This document shows positions 1 through 8,288 of a DNA stretch of 64,000 nt, piece after piece. The notes beneath the pieces were generated by a model. It saw nothing but the letters and a program-made list of their open reading frames with translations. It ran no database searches and was not told the DNA's origin. Position numbers and translations under genes: made by a program. Origin of the DNA: Stakelama portus (GTDB lineage: Bacteria > Pseudomonadota > Alphaproteobacteria > Sphingomonadales > Sphingomonadaceae); assembly GCF_003171655.1 (NCBI RefSeq), contig NZ_QFZL01000001.1:682001-746000 (forward strand). The letters run 5' to 3'. Each line of letters begins with the position of its first letter. Position 1 is the first letter of the stretch.

Positions 1-1016
1 AGGGCAATATCGGCCCGCGCATGCCCGCGCATGTCGCCGCCGCGAAGGAAGCGGAGGAGGAAGCGGGCATCCTCGGCGCGGTCTGTCCGGTGCCGCTCGG
101 CAGCTATCGCTATCGCAAGCTGCGCGGCAGCGGCGCCTCGCTGATGATCGACGTCGACGTGTTTCCGCTGGCGATGACGCGTGAGCTCGACCGCTGGAAG
201 GAACAGGACGAGCGCGAGCGCCGCTGGTTCACGCTCGAGGAAGCCGCCGATGCCGTCGACGAAGAGGATCTGGGTCGGCTGATTCAGTCCTTTGCCACAT
301 CCGATTTCAAATCCGCCGCGAGCCGAACGCGCCTGTTCGAAGCCGTGCCGGGCCATTCCAAGGTGCATCACATGTTTGCCTGGTTCCAACGCCTGCTGCC
401 GAAAACCGGCAATTTCTTCGAGCAGTTCGAAGCACATGCCGCCACGGTGCTGGCCGGCGCGGAAGCGACTGCGCGGCTGATGTCGGGCGGCGAGGATTCG
501 GCCGAGCATATCCGCGAGATCATCGAGCGTGAGAATGACGCCGATGAAATCACGCGCGAAGTGTTGCAGGAAGTGCGCCGCACCTTCCTGACGCCGTTCG
601 ATCGCGCATCGATCACCAGTCTGATCGGCGCGCTGGACGACACGGTCGATGAAATGCAGGCAGCGGCACAGGCGATCAGCCTGTATGAATTCACGGCCTT
701 CACGCCGGAAATGCGCGACATGGCGGCGATCGCGGTCGATGCCGCGCGGCTGACATCCGAAGCGATGCCGCTGCTGCGCGATGTCGCCAAAAATGCCAAG
801 CGGCTGCACGAACTCACCGAACGGCTGATCCGGATCGAGGGCCATGCCGACGCGATCCATACCGAGGGGCTCCGCCGTGCGCTCGCCGAACATGGTGGAA
901 CCGATACGCTGCGTTTCGTGATCGAGCGCGAAATCTACAAGCATCTCGAACGGATCGTCGATGCGTTCGAGGATGTCGCCGATCAGATCGACGGCATCGT
1001 CATCGACCACGCCTGA
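1..1016 (+). CDS. NUDIX domain fused in frame to a DUF47 (PhoU-like) domain; 5' end outside the window
   Basis: The frame is open from the first bases. It begins inside a NUDIX box: AAAKEAEEEAGI fits the REUxEEGU core, so the N-terminus lies upstream. The NUDIX part, of the diphosphoinositol-polyphosphate/Ap6A hydrolase type, runs to about base 345. Without a stop, the frame continues into a complete DUF47 domain starting MFAWFQRLLPKTGNFF (codon at 372) and rich in helices. DUF47 proteins are PhoU-like partners of PiT phosphate transporters, and the pit gene follows directly. An internal ATG at 372 is preceded by AAGGTG at 358-363, so a separate 214-residue DUF47 protein could also be translated. 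Genuine fusion, internal start or an upstream sequencing frameshift cannot be told apart here. Confidence 0.8.
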   Translation, partial: GNIGPRMPAHVAAAKEAEEEAGILGAVCPVPLGSYRYRKLRGSGASLMIDVDVFPLAMTRELDRWKEQDERERRWFTLEEAADAVDEEDLGRLIQSFATSDFKSAASRTRLFEAVPGHSKVHHMFAWFQRLLPKTGNFFEQFEAHAATVLAGAEATARLMSGGEDSAEHIREIIERENDADEITREVLQEVRRTFLTPFDRASITSLIGALDDTVDEMQAAAQAISLYEFTAFTPEMRDMAAIAVDAARLTSEAMPLLRDVAKNAKRLHELTERLIRIEGHADAIHTEGLRRALAEHGGTDTLRFVIEREIYKHLERIVDAFEDVADQIDGIVIDHA

Positions 1017-1026
1017 TCGCGCACTC

Positions 1027-2040
1027 GTGTACGAACTCGCCTTTCCGCTGCTCGTCGCGCTGATCCTGGTCGCGCTGGCATTCGATTATCTCAACGGGCT
1101 GCACGACGCCGCCAACGCCATTGCGACGGTGGTGGCGACGCGGCTGCTTTCGCCGGTGCAGGCGGTGATCTTCGCGGCATTTTTCAACTTCGCCGCCTAT
1201 TTCGTCACCATTGCCTTTCCTGCGCTGCATGCAGTTGCGGAAACGATCGGCAAGGGGCTGATCGACAAGGATCTGGTGACGCCCGCCGTCGTGTTCGGCG
1301 CGCTGATCGGGGCGATGTTCTGGAACGTCGTCACCTGGCTCAAGGGGATTCCTTCCTCGTCCAGCCATGCGCTGATCGGCGGGCTGATCGGGGCGGGGAT
1401 GGCGCATGCCGGCCTGACCGGCATTCAATGGGGCGGGCTTTCCAAGACGCTGATCGCCATCGTCCTGTCGCCGCTGCTGGGGATGATCCTGGCGATGCTG
1501 GTGATGCTGGTCAGCAGCTGGGGGCTGCGCCGGGCAACCGCGCGCGGCGCCGAGCGCGGGTTGAAGCTGCTGCACCTGATTTCCTCGGGCGCCTATTCGC
1601 TCGCCCATGGCCTCAACGACGCGCAAAAGACGATGGGGATCATCACCGTGCTGCTCTATTCGACCGGCTATCTGTCGGGCGAATTCGAAGTGCCGCACTG
1701 GGTCGCGATTGCCTGTTACGCCGCGATTGCGCTCGGCACGATGACCGGCGGCTGGCGGATCATCGAAACCATGGGCACGCGCATCACCAAATTGTCGCAG
1801 CATCAGGGGTTCAGCGCATCGCTTGCCGGATCGATCGTGCTGTTCACGGCATCGGCGCTCGGCATTCCGGTATCGACCACCCACACCATCACCGGCGCAG
1901 TGATCGGCGCGGGCACCGCACGCCGTGCCTCGGCCGTTCGCTGGGGTGTCGCACAGAATGTGGTGGTGGCGTGGATCATCACCATCCCCGCTTCGGCGGC
2001 GGTGGGTGCGCTCTTCTATCTGCTGACGCGGCTGTTCTGA
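1027..2040 (+). CDS. pit: PiT-family inorganic phosphate transporter
   Basis: This is an integral inner-membrane permease for (metal-)phosphate symport, 337 residues from the GTG at 1027. The PiT signature appears twice: GLHDAANAIA near residue 24 and AHGLNDAQKT in the second half. GIPSSSSHALIGG and GIPVSTTHTITGA are the paired re-entrant motifs typical of the family. The length is on the short side, like other alphaproteobacterial PiT proteins. The frame is open upstream to 961 inside the previous gene, but GTG 1027 lies 10 bases after the DUF47 stop and begins directly before the first membrane helix. The order DUF47 then pit is a common operon in which the DUF47 protein regulates uptake. 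Confidence 0.93.
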   Translation: MYELAFPLLVALILVALAFDYLNGLHDAANAIATVVATRLLSPVQAVIFAAFFNFAAYFVTIAFPALHAVAETIGKGLIDKDLVTPAVVFGALIGAMFWNVVTWLKGIPSSSSHALIGGLIGAGMAHAGLTGIQWGGLSKTLIAIVLSPLLGMILAMLVMLVSSWGLRRATARGAERGLKLLHLISSGAYSLAHGLNDAQKTMGIITVLLYSTGYLSGEFEVPHWVAIACYAAIALGTMTGGWRIIETMGTRITKLSQHQGFSASLAGSIVLFTASALGIPVSTTHTITGAVIGAGTARRASAVRWGVAQNVVVAWIITIPASAAVGALFYLLTRLF

Positions 2041-2046
2041 TCGCAG

Positions 2047-2970
2047 CTATTCGGCGGCGAGAGCCGAACAGCTTTCGCCATGCGTCGCCGCCCAGGCGAC
2101 TCGTTGCAGCCGAGTCGCAGCTATGGGTGACAAGCCATTGTCCATGGCCGCTTTTTCATGCCCGCCGAATCGCCGGGGGTCTTCACCCGTCACGCCGATA
2201 AACACCGTCAGCGCTTCGAGATAATAGCCCGCGAAGCTCGCATGATAATGGTCCCAAGCCCATAGGCCGACCGTATCGGGATCGATCCCGTCATAGGGAT
2301 TGGCATCGGCAAACCCGGCAGCGATCGCGCAGCTAAAGGCCTGACCCACCGGATTGACTCGCGCAATCTGGGGATAGGCATTGGCGGCGAGGTCATATCC
2401 GTGGCGCAGGTCGAGCGCCATCTGCCATACCGGCTTGCCATACCATTTGCCGCCGGGGCGATAGGTCTGGTCCGGCCGCGTCCAGGTGGCGGTCAGGCTG
2501 ATATCGACACCGGGATTCTTCGCCGTGAACAACGCGACCCAGCGGCCCGCATAATCGACCAGCTTTGCCGGATTGCCCGGATCGGCGGCATCCAGCGTGC
2601 TATATTCCTGCATCACCACATGGTCCCATGGGCGATCGAGCAGCGCGCGTTTATTTTCCCAATGCCATTCCAGGCTGCGCCCCGGCGCGGTTTCCAGGCT
2701 GACCGCGTAATCCAGCCCGGCATGTTCGGTGAAGATCTTGAACAGCGCGGGCACTCCGCCAATCCCTTCGCCGTTCAGATCGGTGACGCCGCCGGCGCCA
2801 TAATGATTGGCCGAAGACAGCGCACCAAAGGTGAAGCTGTTGCCGATGAACAGGATGGTCTGCGGAGCAGGCTGCGCCGGAGCGGCGTGCGGGCGCTGTT
2901 GGGCAAACGCGGTGGTGGGAAGCGAAATCAGGGCAAGCGAGGCAAGGGCGGCTACGCGGAATTTCGGCAC
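2047..2970 (-). CDS. Secreted SGNH/GDSL-type hydrolase-like protein
   Basis: The product has 307 residues with a clear Sec signal peptide (hydrophobic stretch residues 6-20, AFA-QQ cleavage site). After a short proline/alanine linker it carries ILFIGNSFTFGA, where Ser45 occupies the SGNH block I position. Near the C-terminus WAWDHYHAS provides a D-x-x-H pair like the catalytic Asp/His of block V. This suggests an esterase or carbohydrate deacetylase in the periplasm, but the substrate cannot be read. The gene ends 6 bases from the pit stop (convergent) and starts 223 bases from the divergent GH1 glycosidase, so a joint role in glycoside use is plausible. Other GNSFT proteins lack proven activity, so the function is moderate confidence. 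Confidence 0.75.
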   Translation of the reverse strand: MPKFRVAALASLALISLPTTAFAQQRPHAAPAQPAPQTILFIGNSFTFGALSSANHYGAGGVTDLNGEGIGGVPALFKIFTEHAGLDYAVSLETAPGRSLEWHWENKRALLDRPWDHVVMQEYSTLDAADPGNPAKLVDYAGRWVALFTAKNPGVDISLTATWTRPDQTYRPGGKWYGKPVWQMALDLRHGYDLAANAYPQIARVNPVGQAFSCAIAAGFADANPYDGIDPDTVGLWAWDHYHASFAGYYLEALTVFIGVTGEDPRRFGGHEKAAMDNGLSPIAATRLQRVAWAATHGESCSALAAE

Positions 2971-3094
2971 AGGTTTCTCACGTTCTGGTCAGCGGTCGAA
3001 CAGGCGTTTGATCTAAGCGCTGGGGTCCGCTGCGGCAACGGCTGCCCATCGAAAAGCTGTGGCGCATCAATATTGATTCACAAGAAAGTTAGTA

Positions 3095-3124
3095 TTGACG
3101 CTCGCAATGACGCGCGCGCAATAT
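3095..3124 (+). promoter_or_regulatory. Weak sigma70-like promoter candidate for the GH1 gene
   Basis: TTGACG at 3095-3100 is followed after 18 bases by CAATAT at 3119-3124. The -35 match is good and the -10 match poor (3 of 6). It is the best candidate in the AT-richer part of the 223-base divergent gap between the SGNH gene and the GH1 gene. Confidence 0.3.
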
Positions 3125-3193
3125 TCCCGGCATTATCGACGCGCCAAAAGCCGGAACGCACCTATCGGCTGAGCATCAAGGGGAGAGTATCGC

Positions 3194-4543
3194 ATGACGG
3201 CCATCGGCAAGGACGGTTTCGATCTGACGCGCCGGACGATGTTGGCCGGCGCCGCTCTGGGCCTGGCCGGCGCCACGACGTCGCCGGCTCACGCCTATTC
3301 CGCCGCGCAATCGCGACGCACCCGCCCCTTGCCGTCCGATTTCCTGTGGGGTTCGGCGATTTCCGCGCATCAGAGCGAAGGCAATAATACCAACAGCGAC
3401 GCGTGGATCGCCGAAAACGTCACCCCGACTGTGTTCAAGGAACGTTCGGGCGACGCGTGCGACAGCTATCATCGTTATGCCGAGGATATCGCTCTGGCGG
3501 CGGGGCTGGGGTTCAACTGCTATCGGCTCGGCATCGAATGGGCGCGGATCGAACCGAGCGAGGGGCATTTCTCCAATGCTGAGCTCGATCATTATGCGCG
3601 CGTGCTCGAATGCTGCCGCAGCCATGGGCTGCGCCCCATCGTCACTTTCAACCATTTCACCACGCCGATATGGTTCGCTGCGCGTGGCGGGTTTGAAGTC
3701 GCCGATTCCCCCGATCTTTTCGCGCGCTTCTGCGGTCGCGCGGCGGAACATCTCGGCGGTCTGATGCACATGGCGACGACGTTCAACGAAGCGAATATCC
3801 AGCTGTTCGTCGCGCTGTTTCCGCTGGCCGAAACTGTCCGCAACGCCGCGCAGGCGATGGTCGATGCGTGCCGCCGCGCGACCGGTTCGCCGCGGTTTTC
3901 CCGGCTGGCCTTTGCCGACCCGGCGATCAGCACGCCGCTGATGATCGAAGCGCATCGCAAGGCATATGACGCGATCAAGGCGGTTCGCCCCGACCTCCCC
4001 GTCGGGCTCAGCCTGACGACCACCGATATCCAGCCGGTCGGCGAAAATTCGCTCGCATCGCAATATCGCGACAGGCTCTATGGCGATTGGGTCGCGGCGG
4101 GGCGCAGCCATGCCGATTTCATCGGCGTTCAGACCTATACCCGGCTGCTTGTCGATTCGCGCGGCTTCGTGGCACCGCCCGAAGGCGCGGAAATGACCGA
4201 TGCCGGATATGAATTTTATCCGGCCGCGCTCGGCAACACGATACGCTGGGCGCATGGCGCGATCGGAAAGCCGATATTCGTCACCGAAAACGGCATTGCG
4301 ACCGATGACGACAGCCGGCGGATAGCGTTCATCGACGCCGCGCTCGACAGCCTTGGCGACTGCATCGCCGACGGCATTGCGGTGCACAGCTATATCCATT
4401 GGTCGCTGATCGACAATTTCGAATGGACGTCGGGGTACGACAAGCATTTCGGGCTCGCCGCGGTGGATCGCCGGACCTTCCGTCGGACGCTGCGACCCAG
4501 CGCAACGCATCTGGGGGCGATCGCCAAAGCCAACCGGATCTGA
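3194..4543 (+). CDS. GH1 family beta-glycosidase with Tat signal peptide
   Basis: This 449-residue protein has a complete glycoside hydrolase family 1 barrel. The acid/base is Glu199 in TFNEAN and the nucleophile is Glu365 in FVTENGIA. The start motif PSDFLWGSAISAHQSEG is the conserved N-terminal strand and loop. The N-terminus DLTRRTMLAGAALG followed by a hydrophobic stretch and AHA is a twin-arginine signal, so the enzyme should be exported folded to the periplasm. Most bacterial GH1 enzymes are cytoplasmic. The start ATG has AAGGGGAGAG upstream. Likely activity is hydrolysis of beta-glucosides or similar aryl/oligo-glycosides; the exact sugar cannot be deduced. It is divergent from the secreted SGNH-like gene. 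Confidence 0.9.
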   Translation: MTAIGKDGFDLTRRTMLAGAALGLAGATTSPAHAYSAAQSRRTRPLPSDFLWGSAISAHQSEGNNTNSDAWIAENVTPTVFKERSGDACDSYHRYAEDIALAAGLGFNCYRLGIEWARIEPSEGHFSNAELDHYARVLECCRSHGLRPIVTFNHFTTPIWFAARGGFEVADSPDLFARFCGRAAEHLGGLMHMATTFNEANIQLFVALFPLAETVRNAAQAMVDACRRATGSPRFSRLAFADPAISTPLMIEAHRKAYDAIKAVRPDLPVGLSLTTTDIQPVGENSLASQYRDRLYGDWVAAGRSHADFIGVQTYTRLLVDSRGFVAPPEGAEMTDAGYEFYPAALGNTIRWAHGAIGKPIFVTENGIATDDDSRRIAFIDAALDSLGDCIADGIAVHSYIHWSLIDNFEWTSGYDKHFGLAAVDRRTFRRTLRPSATHLGAIAKANRI

Positions 4544-4649
4544 GATGCCCCTTCCAAATTAGGATTTCGTCTGCTTTGGCTCGCGGATGGAATGTACCGC
4601 TTCTCACCGGGCTTTCGGTGCCGTCGATTCTATCGCCTCCCTCGCGTGC

Positions 4650-4711
4650 GCGCAGATGCATGGGTGCGCGCCCGCGCGTAGGGGTGCGAACCGGTGCGAA
4701 CTTTGCACGGA
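4650..4711 (+). repeat. Dispersed GC-rich repeat, copy A
   Basis: The core at 4683-4711 is a 29-base sequence that recurs with one mismatch, in reverse orientation, at 24925-24953. The similarity extends leftward through a CG/GC alternating stretch (about 4640-4680). The core contains GGTGCGAACC and GGTGCGAACT in tandem, plus an imperfect palindrome GTGCGAACTTTGCAC. It ends just before the start of the RNA methyltransferase gene. It is not an insertion sequence: there is no ORF with a function and no terminal repeats. Confidence 0.7.
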
Positions 4712-4720
4712 AATCCGCCA

Positions 4721-5905
4721 ATGACGCCCGCAGCACGAACCCGGTCGGCGATTGAGCTGCTCGATGCGATCATCGCCGCCGCGCGCGATGGCGGTGCGGC
4801 AGCCGATACCATTATCGCGCGCTGGTTCGCCGAGCGCCGCTATGCCGGGTCGAAGGACCGGCGCGCGATCCGCGAACGGGTCTATGATGCGATCCGCCTG
4901 TGCGGCGAACGCCCCGAAAGCGGCCGGGCGGCGATTCTGGCGCTGCTGGCGTTGCAGCCCGAACTTGCCGACACGTTCGACGGGTCGTCCTATGGCCCCG
5001 CGCCGATCGCCGATGGCGAAGCTGCGGCGGTGCCGGGCGTCGCGCCGGCATGGCTGGTCGATGCGCTGACTGCATCGGGGCTCGACGAAGCGCAGCAGGC
5101 CGCGTTGCTCGATCGCGCGCCGCTCGACATTCGTGTCAACCGGCTGAAGGGCGATCGCGACCAGTTGCTTGCCGAACTGGAAGGCGCCGAACCGCTCGAT
5201 TTCGCGCCCGATGCACTGCGCCTTCCGTCCGACACACGCGTCGATCAGTCGCCCCGCTATCGCGAGGGCTGGTTCGAGGTTCAGGACGCGGGCAGCCAGC
5301 TGGTATCGCTCGCCGCGCCGTTGCAACCGGGGATGCAGGTGATCGATCTGTGCGCAGGCGGCGGCGGCAAGACACTCGCGCTCGCCGCGGCGATGAACAA
5401 TCACGGCCATATCCTTGCCTGCGATATCGATCGCCCGCGGCTTTCGCGGCTTGTGCCGCGTGCCGAACGGGCGGGGGTCAGCATTGCCGAAACCCGGTTG
5501 TTCGATCCGGGGCGCGAGCATGCGGCGCTCGACGGCTGGGCGGAACGCGCCGATCTGGTGCTGATCGACGCGCCTTGTTCGGGCACCGGCACCTGGCGGC
5601 GCAATCCCGAGGCGCGGTGGCGGCTGACGCCCGCGCGGCTCGATCGGCTCGTGGAAACGCAGCGGCATTTGCTCTCGCTGGGCGCGGAGCTGGTGCGGCC
5701 GGGCGGTGCGCTGGTCTATATCGTCTGTTCGTTGCTCGATGCCGAAGGCGCCGATCAGGTCGCGGCGTTTCTGGACGCGCATTCGGGATGGGATGCAGAG
5801 CCGCCGCAACTCGCGATCGGGACGCCGCGCGGCCATGGCATGCGGCTTACGCCAAAGTCGCACTCGACCGACGGCTTTTTTGTCGCGATGATGCGCCGGT
5901 CATGA
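4721..5905 (+). CDS. RsmB/NOP-family SAM-dependent rRNA cytosine-C5 methyltransferase
   Basis: This predicted m5C methyltransferase has 394 residues. The SAM-binding motif I reads DLCAGGGGKT; motif IV LIDAPCSGTGTWRRNP carries the release cysteine, and motif VI YIVCSLLDAEG the nucleophilic cysteine. The N-terminal helical region (about residues 1-120) resembles the NusB-like domain of RsmB. The start was set at ATG 4721 (TPAARTRSAIELL) because an upstream GTG at 4694 would be inside the dispersed repeat. The stop overlaps nothing, and the TPR gene starts 32 bases downstream, so the two may be cotranscribed. Sphingomonads often carry more than one RsmB-like paralogue, so the exact target base is left open. 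Confidence 0.9.
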   Translation: MTPAARTRSAIELLDAIIAAARDGGAAADTIIARWFAERRYAGSKDRRAIRERVYDAIRLCGERPESGRAAILALLALQPELADTFDGSSYGPAPIADGEAAAVPGVAPAWLVDALTASGLDEAQQAALLDRAPLDIRVNRLKGDRDQLLAELEGAEPLDFAPDALRLPSDTRVDQSPRYREGWFEVQDAGSQLVSLAAPLQPGMQVIDLCAGGGGKTLALAAAMNNHGHILACDIDRPRLSRLVPRAERAGVSIAETRLFDPGREHAALDGWAERADLVLIDAPCSGTGTWRRNPEARWRLTPARLDRLVETQRHLLSLGAELVRPGGALVYIVCSLLDAEGADQVAAFLDAHSGWDAEPPQLAIGTPRGHGMRLTPKSHSTDGFFVAMMRRS

Positions 5906-5937
5906 TAGCCATGCGTGCAACACCTGCGGAGATTTTC

Positions 5938-6444
5938 ATGCGTTTCACGAGCGTTTCTGTCGCCATTGCCCTTGTCGCGCTGTCGGTTTCGACGTCGCTC
6001 TATGGCCAGCGTGCGGATGATCAGATCGATGCCCGCTCGATGGCGCTGTTGCAGCAGGGGCGTCAGGCACAGGCGGCGGGCGATCTGAGCGGCGCAGTCG
6101 ATTCGCTCGAAACCGCGCTGGCGGTCGATCCGCGCAATCGCGAAGCCTTTGTCACGCTCGGCGATATCGCCCGCGCGCGCGATCTGCCGGGCAAGGCGAT
6201 CCGCTATTATCGCCATGCGCTGACGCTCGACCCCAATGACACCGTCGCGATGCGCGGCGAAGGCGAAGCGCTCGTCGCCAAGGGGGCGATGGACAAGGCG
6301 AATGAAGTGCTCGCCAATGTCCGCACCATTTGCAACGGCGGTGCATGTCCCGATGGCGACCGGCTTGCCGCTGCGATCGCAAAGGGGCCGCCGCCGACCG
6401 CTACGGCATCGACCGAAACGCCCAGCCCCGAAACGGCGCAATAG
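5938..6444 (+). CDS. Secreted TPR-repeat protein
   Basis: The predicted 168-residue protein has an N-terminal signal sequence (RFTSVSVAIALVALSVSTSLYG). At least two TPR units follow between about residues 30 and 130, with A..L...G..Q...GDL..A...LE.AL..DP..... and a second unit ending in HALTLDPND. A C-terminal tail is rich in Thr/Pro/Ala. The start is fixed by GGAG at 5928-5931, six bases before ATG 5938; the frame is open far upstream as a shadow of the methyltransferase. It probably acts as a periplasmic protein-interaction module. No enzymatic motif is present. Confidence 0.85.
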   Translation: MRFTSVSVAIALVALSVSTSLYGQRADDQIDARSMALLQQGRQAQAAGDLSGAVDSLETALAVDPRNREAFVTLGDIARARDLPGKAIRYYRHALTLDPNDTVAMRGEGEALVAKGAMDKANEVLANVRTICNGGACPDGDRLAAAIAKGPPPTATASTETPSPETAQ

Positions 6445-6452
6445 CCCTCGGG

Positions 6453-7271
6453 CTAGTCGGACAACAGCTTCGCCAGCGCGACATATTCGGCAACGCTGAC
6501 GGTTTCTGCCCGTCGGCTCGAATCGATTCCGGCGGTTTCCATCGCGGCGATCGCGCCGGGCACCGATTTCAGGCTCTGGCGCAGCATCTTGCGCCGCTGG
6601 CCGAATGCGGCGGCGGTCAGTGCCTCCAGCCGATCGAACCGCACCCCCTCGGGCGCGGTTTGCGGCAGGATATGCACCACTGCCGACATCACCTTGGGCG
6701 GCGGGGTGAAGGCCGACCGATGGACCGGCATCGCGATCTTCGCGCTCGATCGCCATTGGGCGAGAACCGCCAGCCGCCCATAGGCGTCGCTTCCCGCCGG
6801 CGCGACGATCCGGTCGGCAACCTCGCGCTGGAACATCAGCGTCAGGCTCTGCCACCACGGCATCCACTGCGCCGACAGCCAGCGGACGAGCAAGGCGGTG
6901 CCGACATTATAGGGAAGGTTGGCGACGATATGCGGCTTGCCGGTGAACAGGGCAGGGACGTCGATTTCCAGCGCATCGCCTTCGATCACGGTCAGCTTGC
7001 CGGGATAGGCATCGGCCAGTTCGCCCAGCGCGGGGATGCAACGCCGGTCGCGCTCTACCGCGGTAACCCTCGCCCCGGCACGCAGGAGCGCGCGGGTCAG
7101 CCCGCCGGGGCCCGGGCCGACTTCGAACACTTCGGCGCCGTTCAGATCGCCGGGCACCGCCGCGATGCGATCGAGCAACTGTTCGTCGAACAGGAAGTTC
7201 TGGCCAAGCGCCTTGCTGGCGCTCAGTCCGTGGATGCGGATCACTTCGCGCAGCGGCGGCAGGTCGCTCAC
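6453..7271 (-). CDS. rsmA: 16S rRNA (adenine1518/1519-N6) dimethyltransferase RsmA (KsgA)
   Basis: The 272-residue enzyme dimethylates the two adjacent adenines of the 16S helix 45 loop. Visible motifs are [17 protein letters not shown] at the N-terminus, the SAM motif [15 protein letters not shown], and the catalytic motif NLPYNVGT. The length is normal for the family. The start is the GTG at 7271, which overlaps the pdxA stop in a GTGA junction, with AGGAG just upstream. It is the last of four genes lptD-surA-pdxA-rsmA, the order also seen in enterobacteria. Its end converges 8 bases from the TPR gene end. Confidence 0.96.
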   Translation of the reverse strand: MSDLPPLREVIRIHGLSASKALGQNFLFDEQLLDRIAAVPGDLNGAEVFEVGPGPGGLTRALLRAGARVTAVERDRRCIPALGELADAYPGKLTVIEGDALEIDVPALFTGKPHIVANLPYNVGTALLVRWLSAQWMPWWQSLTLMFQREVADRIVAPAGSDAYGRLAVLAQWRSSAKIAMPVHRSAFTPPPKVMSAVVHILPQTAPEGVRFDRLEALTAAAFGQRRKMLRQSLKSVPGAIAAMETAGIDSSRRAETVSVAEYVALAKLLSD

Positions 7272-8278
7272 GCTGCTCCTGCCGAGGCCAGTTCCGCGCG
7301 GTGCTCGGCGGCGCTTGCCGCCATGCGCAGCGCGGCAATCATCGCGCCGGGCTCCGCCTGATCGGTGCCGGCGATGTTGAACGCCGTGCCGTGATCGGGC
7401 GATGTGCGCACGATCGGCAGGCCGAGCGTGATGTTGACGCCCTCGTCGAAATGCAGCGTCTTGATCGGGATCAGCGCCTGATCGTGATAGAGGCACAGCG
7501 CCGCGTCATATCCGGCACGGGCGCGGGCATGGAACATCCCGTCGGCCGCCCAGGGGCCGACCGCGTCGATCCCTTCCTCACGCAACTGCGCGATGGCGGG
7601 CTTCAATATGTCGATTTCCTCGCGCCCGATCGCGCCACCTTCGCCCGAATGGGGATTGAGCCCGGCAAAGGCGAGGCGGGGATTTTCGATGCCGAAATTG
7701 CGATACAGGCCACGCGCGGTGACCCGCGCCTTGTTGAGCACCAGTTCGATCGAAATCAGCTCTGGCACTTTGGCGAATGCGACATGCACCGTCATTGGCA
7801 CCACCCGAAGCGTGGGGCCGGCCAGCATCATCACGGCGTTTTCGACCGACACGCCGCAGCGTTCGGCGACGAATTCGGTCTGTCCGGGATGCGAGAAACC
7901 GACCTGATAGAGCTGTCCCTTGGACACCGGACCGGTGACAAGCGCACCGGCCGCGCCCGACCGGGCCAGCCCGGAAGCGGTCTCCAGCGTCTGAAGCGCA
8001 CAGCGCGCGCCTTCGATGCTCGGTTCGCCGGGCGTGATTTCTCCGGCATCGGCGACCGACAGGACCGGCAGCGCATCGGCAAAGCAATCGGGCGCCTGAG
8101 CCGGGTCGTCGATTTTCGCGACCGGGCCGTCCCACACGCGCGCAATCGCGCGAACGTCCCCCACGGCAAAGAACGGCGCCAGCGAATGAAGCTGGCGCGC
8201 ATTCCATGCCTTGGCCACGATTTCCGGGCCGACCCCCGCGGGGTCGCCCATCGCCACTGCCAGCGGCCGGATGGTCAC
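7268..8278 (-). CDS. pdxA: 4-hydroxythreonine-4-phosphate dehydrogenase
   Basis: The 336-residue NAD-dependent dehydrogenase belongs to the pyridoxal 5'-phosphate pathway and converts 4-phosphohydroxy-threonine to the precursor used by Pdx[16 protein letters not shown] at the N-terminus is the family signature. The metal-ligand histidines are in [19 protein letters not shown] and [12 protein letters not shown]. It starts 10 bases after surA and overlaps rsmA by 4 bases, implying translational coupling. Confidence 0.96.
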   Translation of the reverse strand: MTIRPLAVAMGDPAGVGPEIVAKAWNARQLHSLAPFFAVGDVRAIARVWDGPVAKIDDPAQAPDCFADALPVLSVADAGEITPGEPSIEGARCALQTLETASGLARSGAAGALVTGPVSKGQLYQVGFSHPGQTEFVAERCGVSVENAVMMLAGPTLRVVPMTVHVAFAKVPELISIELVLNKARVTARGLYRNFGIENPRLAFAGLNPHSGEGGAIGREEIDILKPAIAQLREEGIDAVGPWAADGMFHARARAGYDAALCLYHDQALIPIKTLHFDEGVNITLGLPIVRTSPDHGTAFNIAGTDQAEPGAMIAALRMAASAAEHRAELASAGAA

Positions 8279-8288
8279 CAGCCTCCGC

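Noticed and set aside
4694..4720. An upstream GTG start for the RsmB-like methyltransferase
   Set aside because: It lies within the dispersed repeat, and the following nine codons are not conserved-looking; ATG 4721 is simpler.
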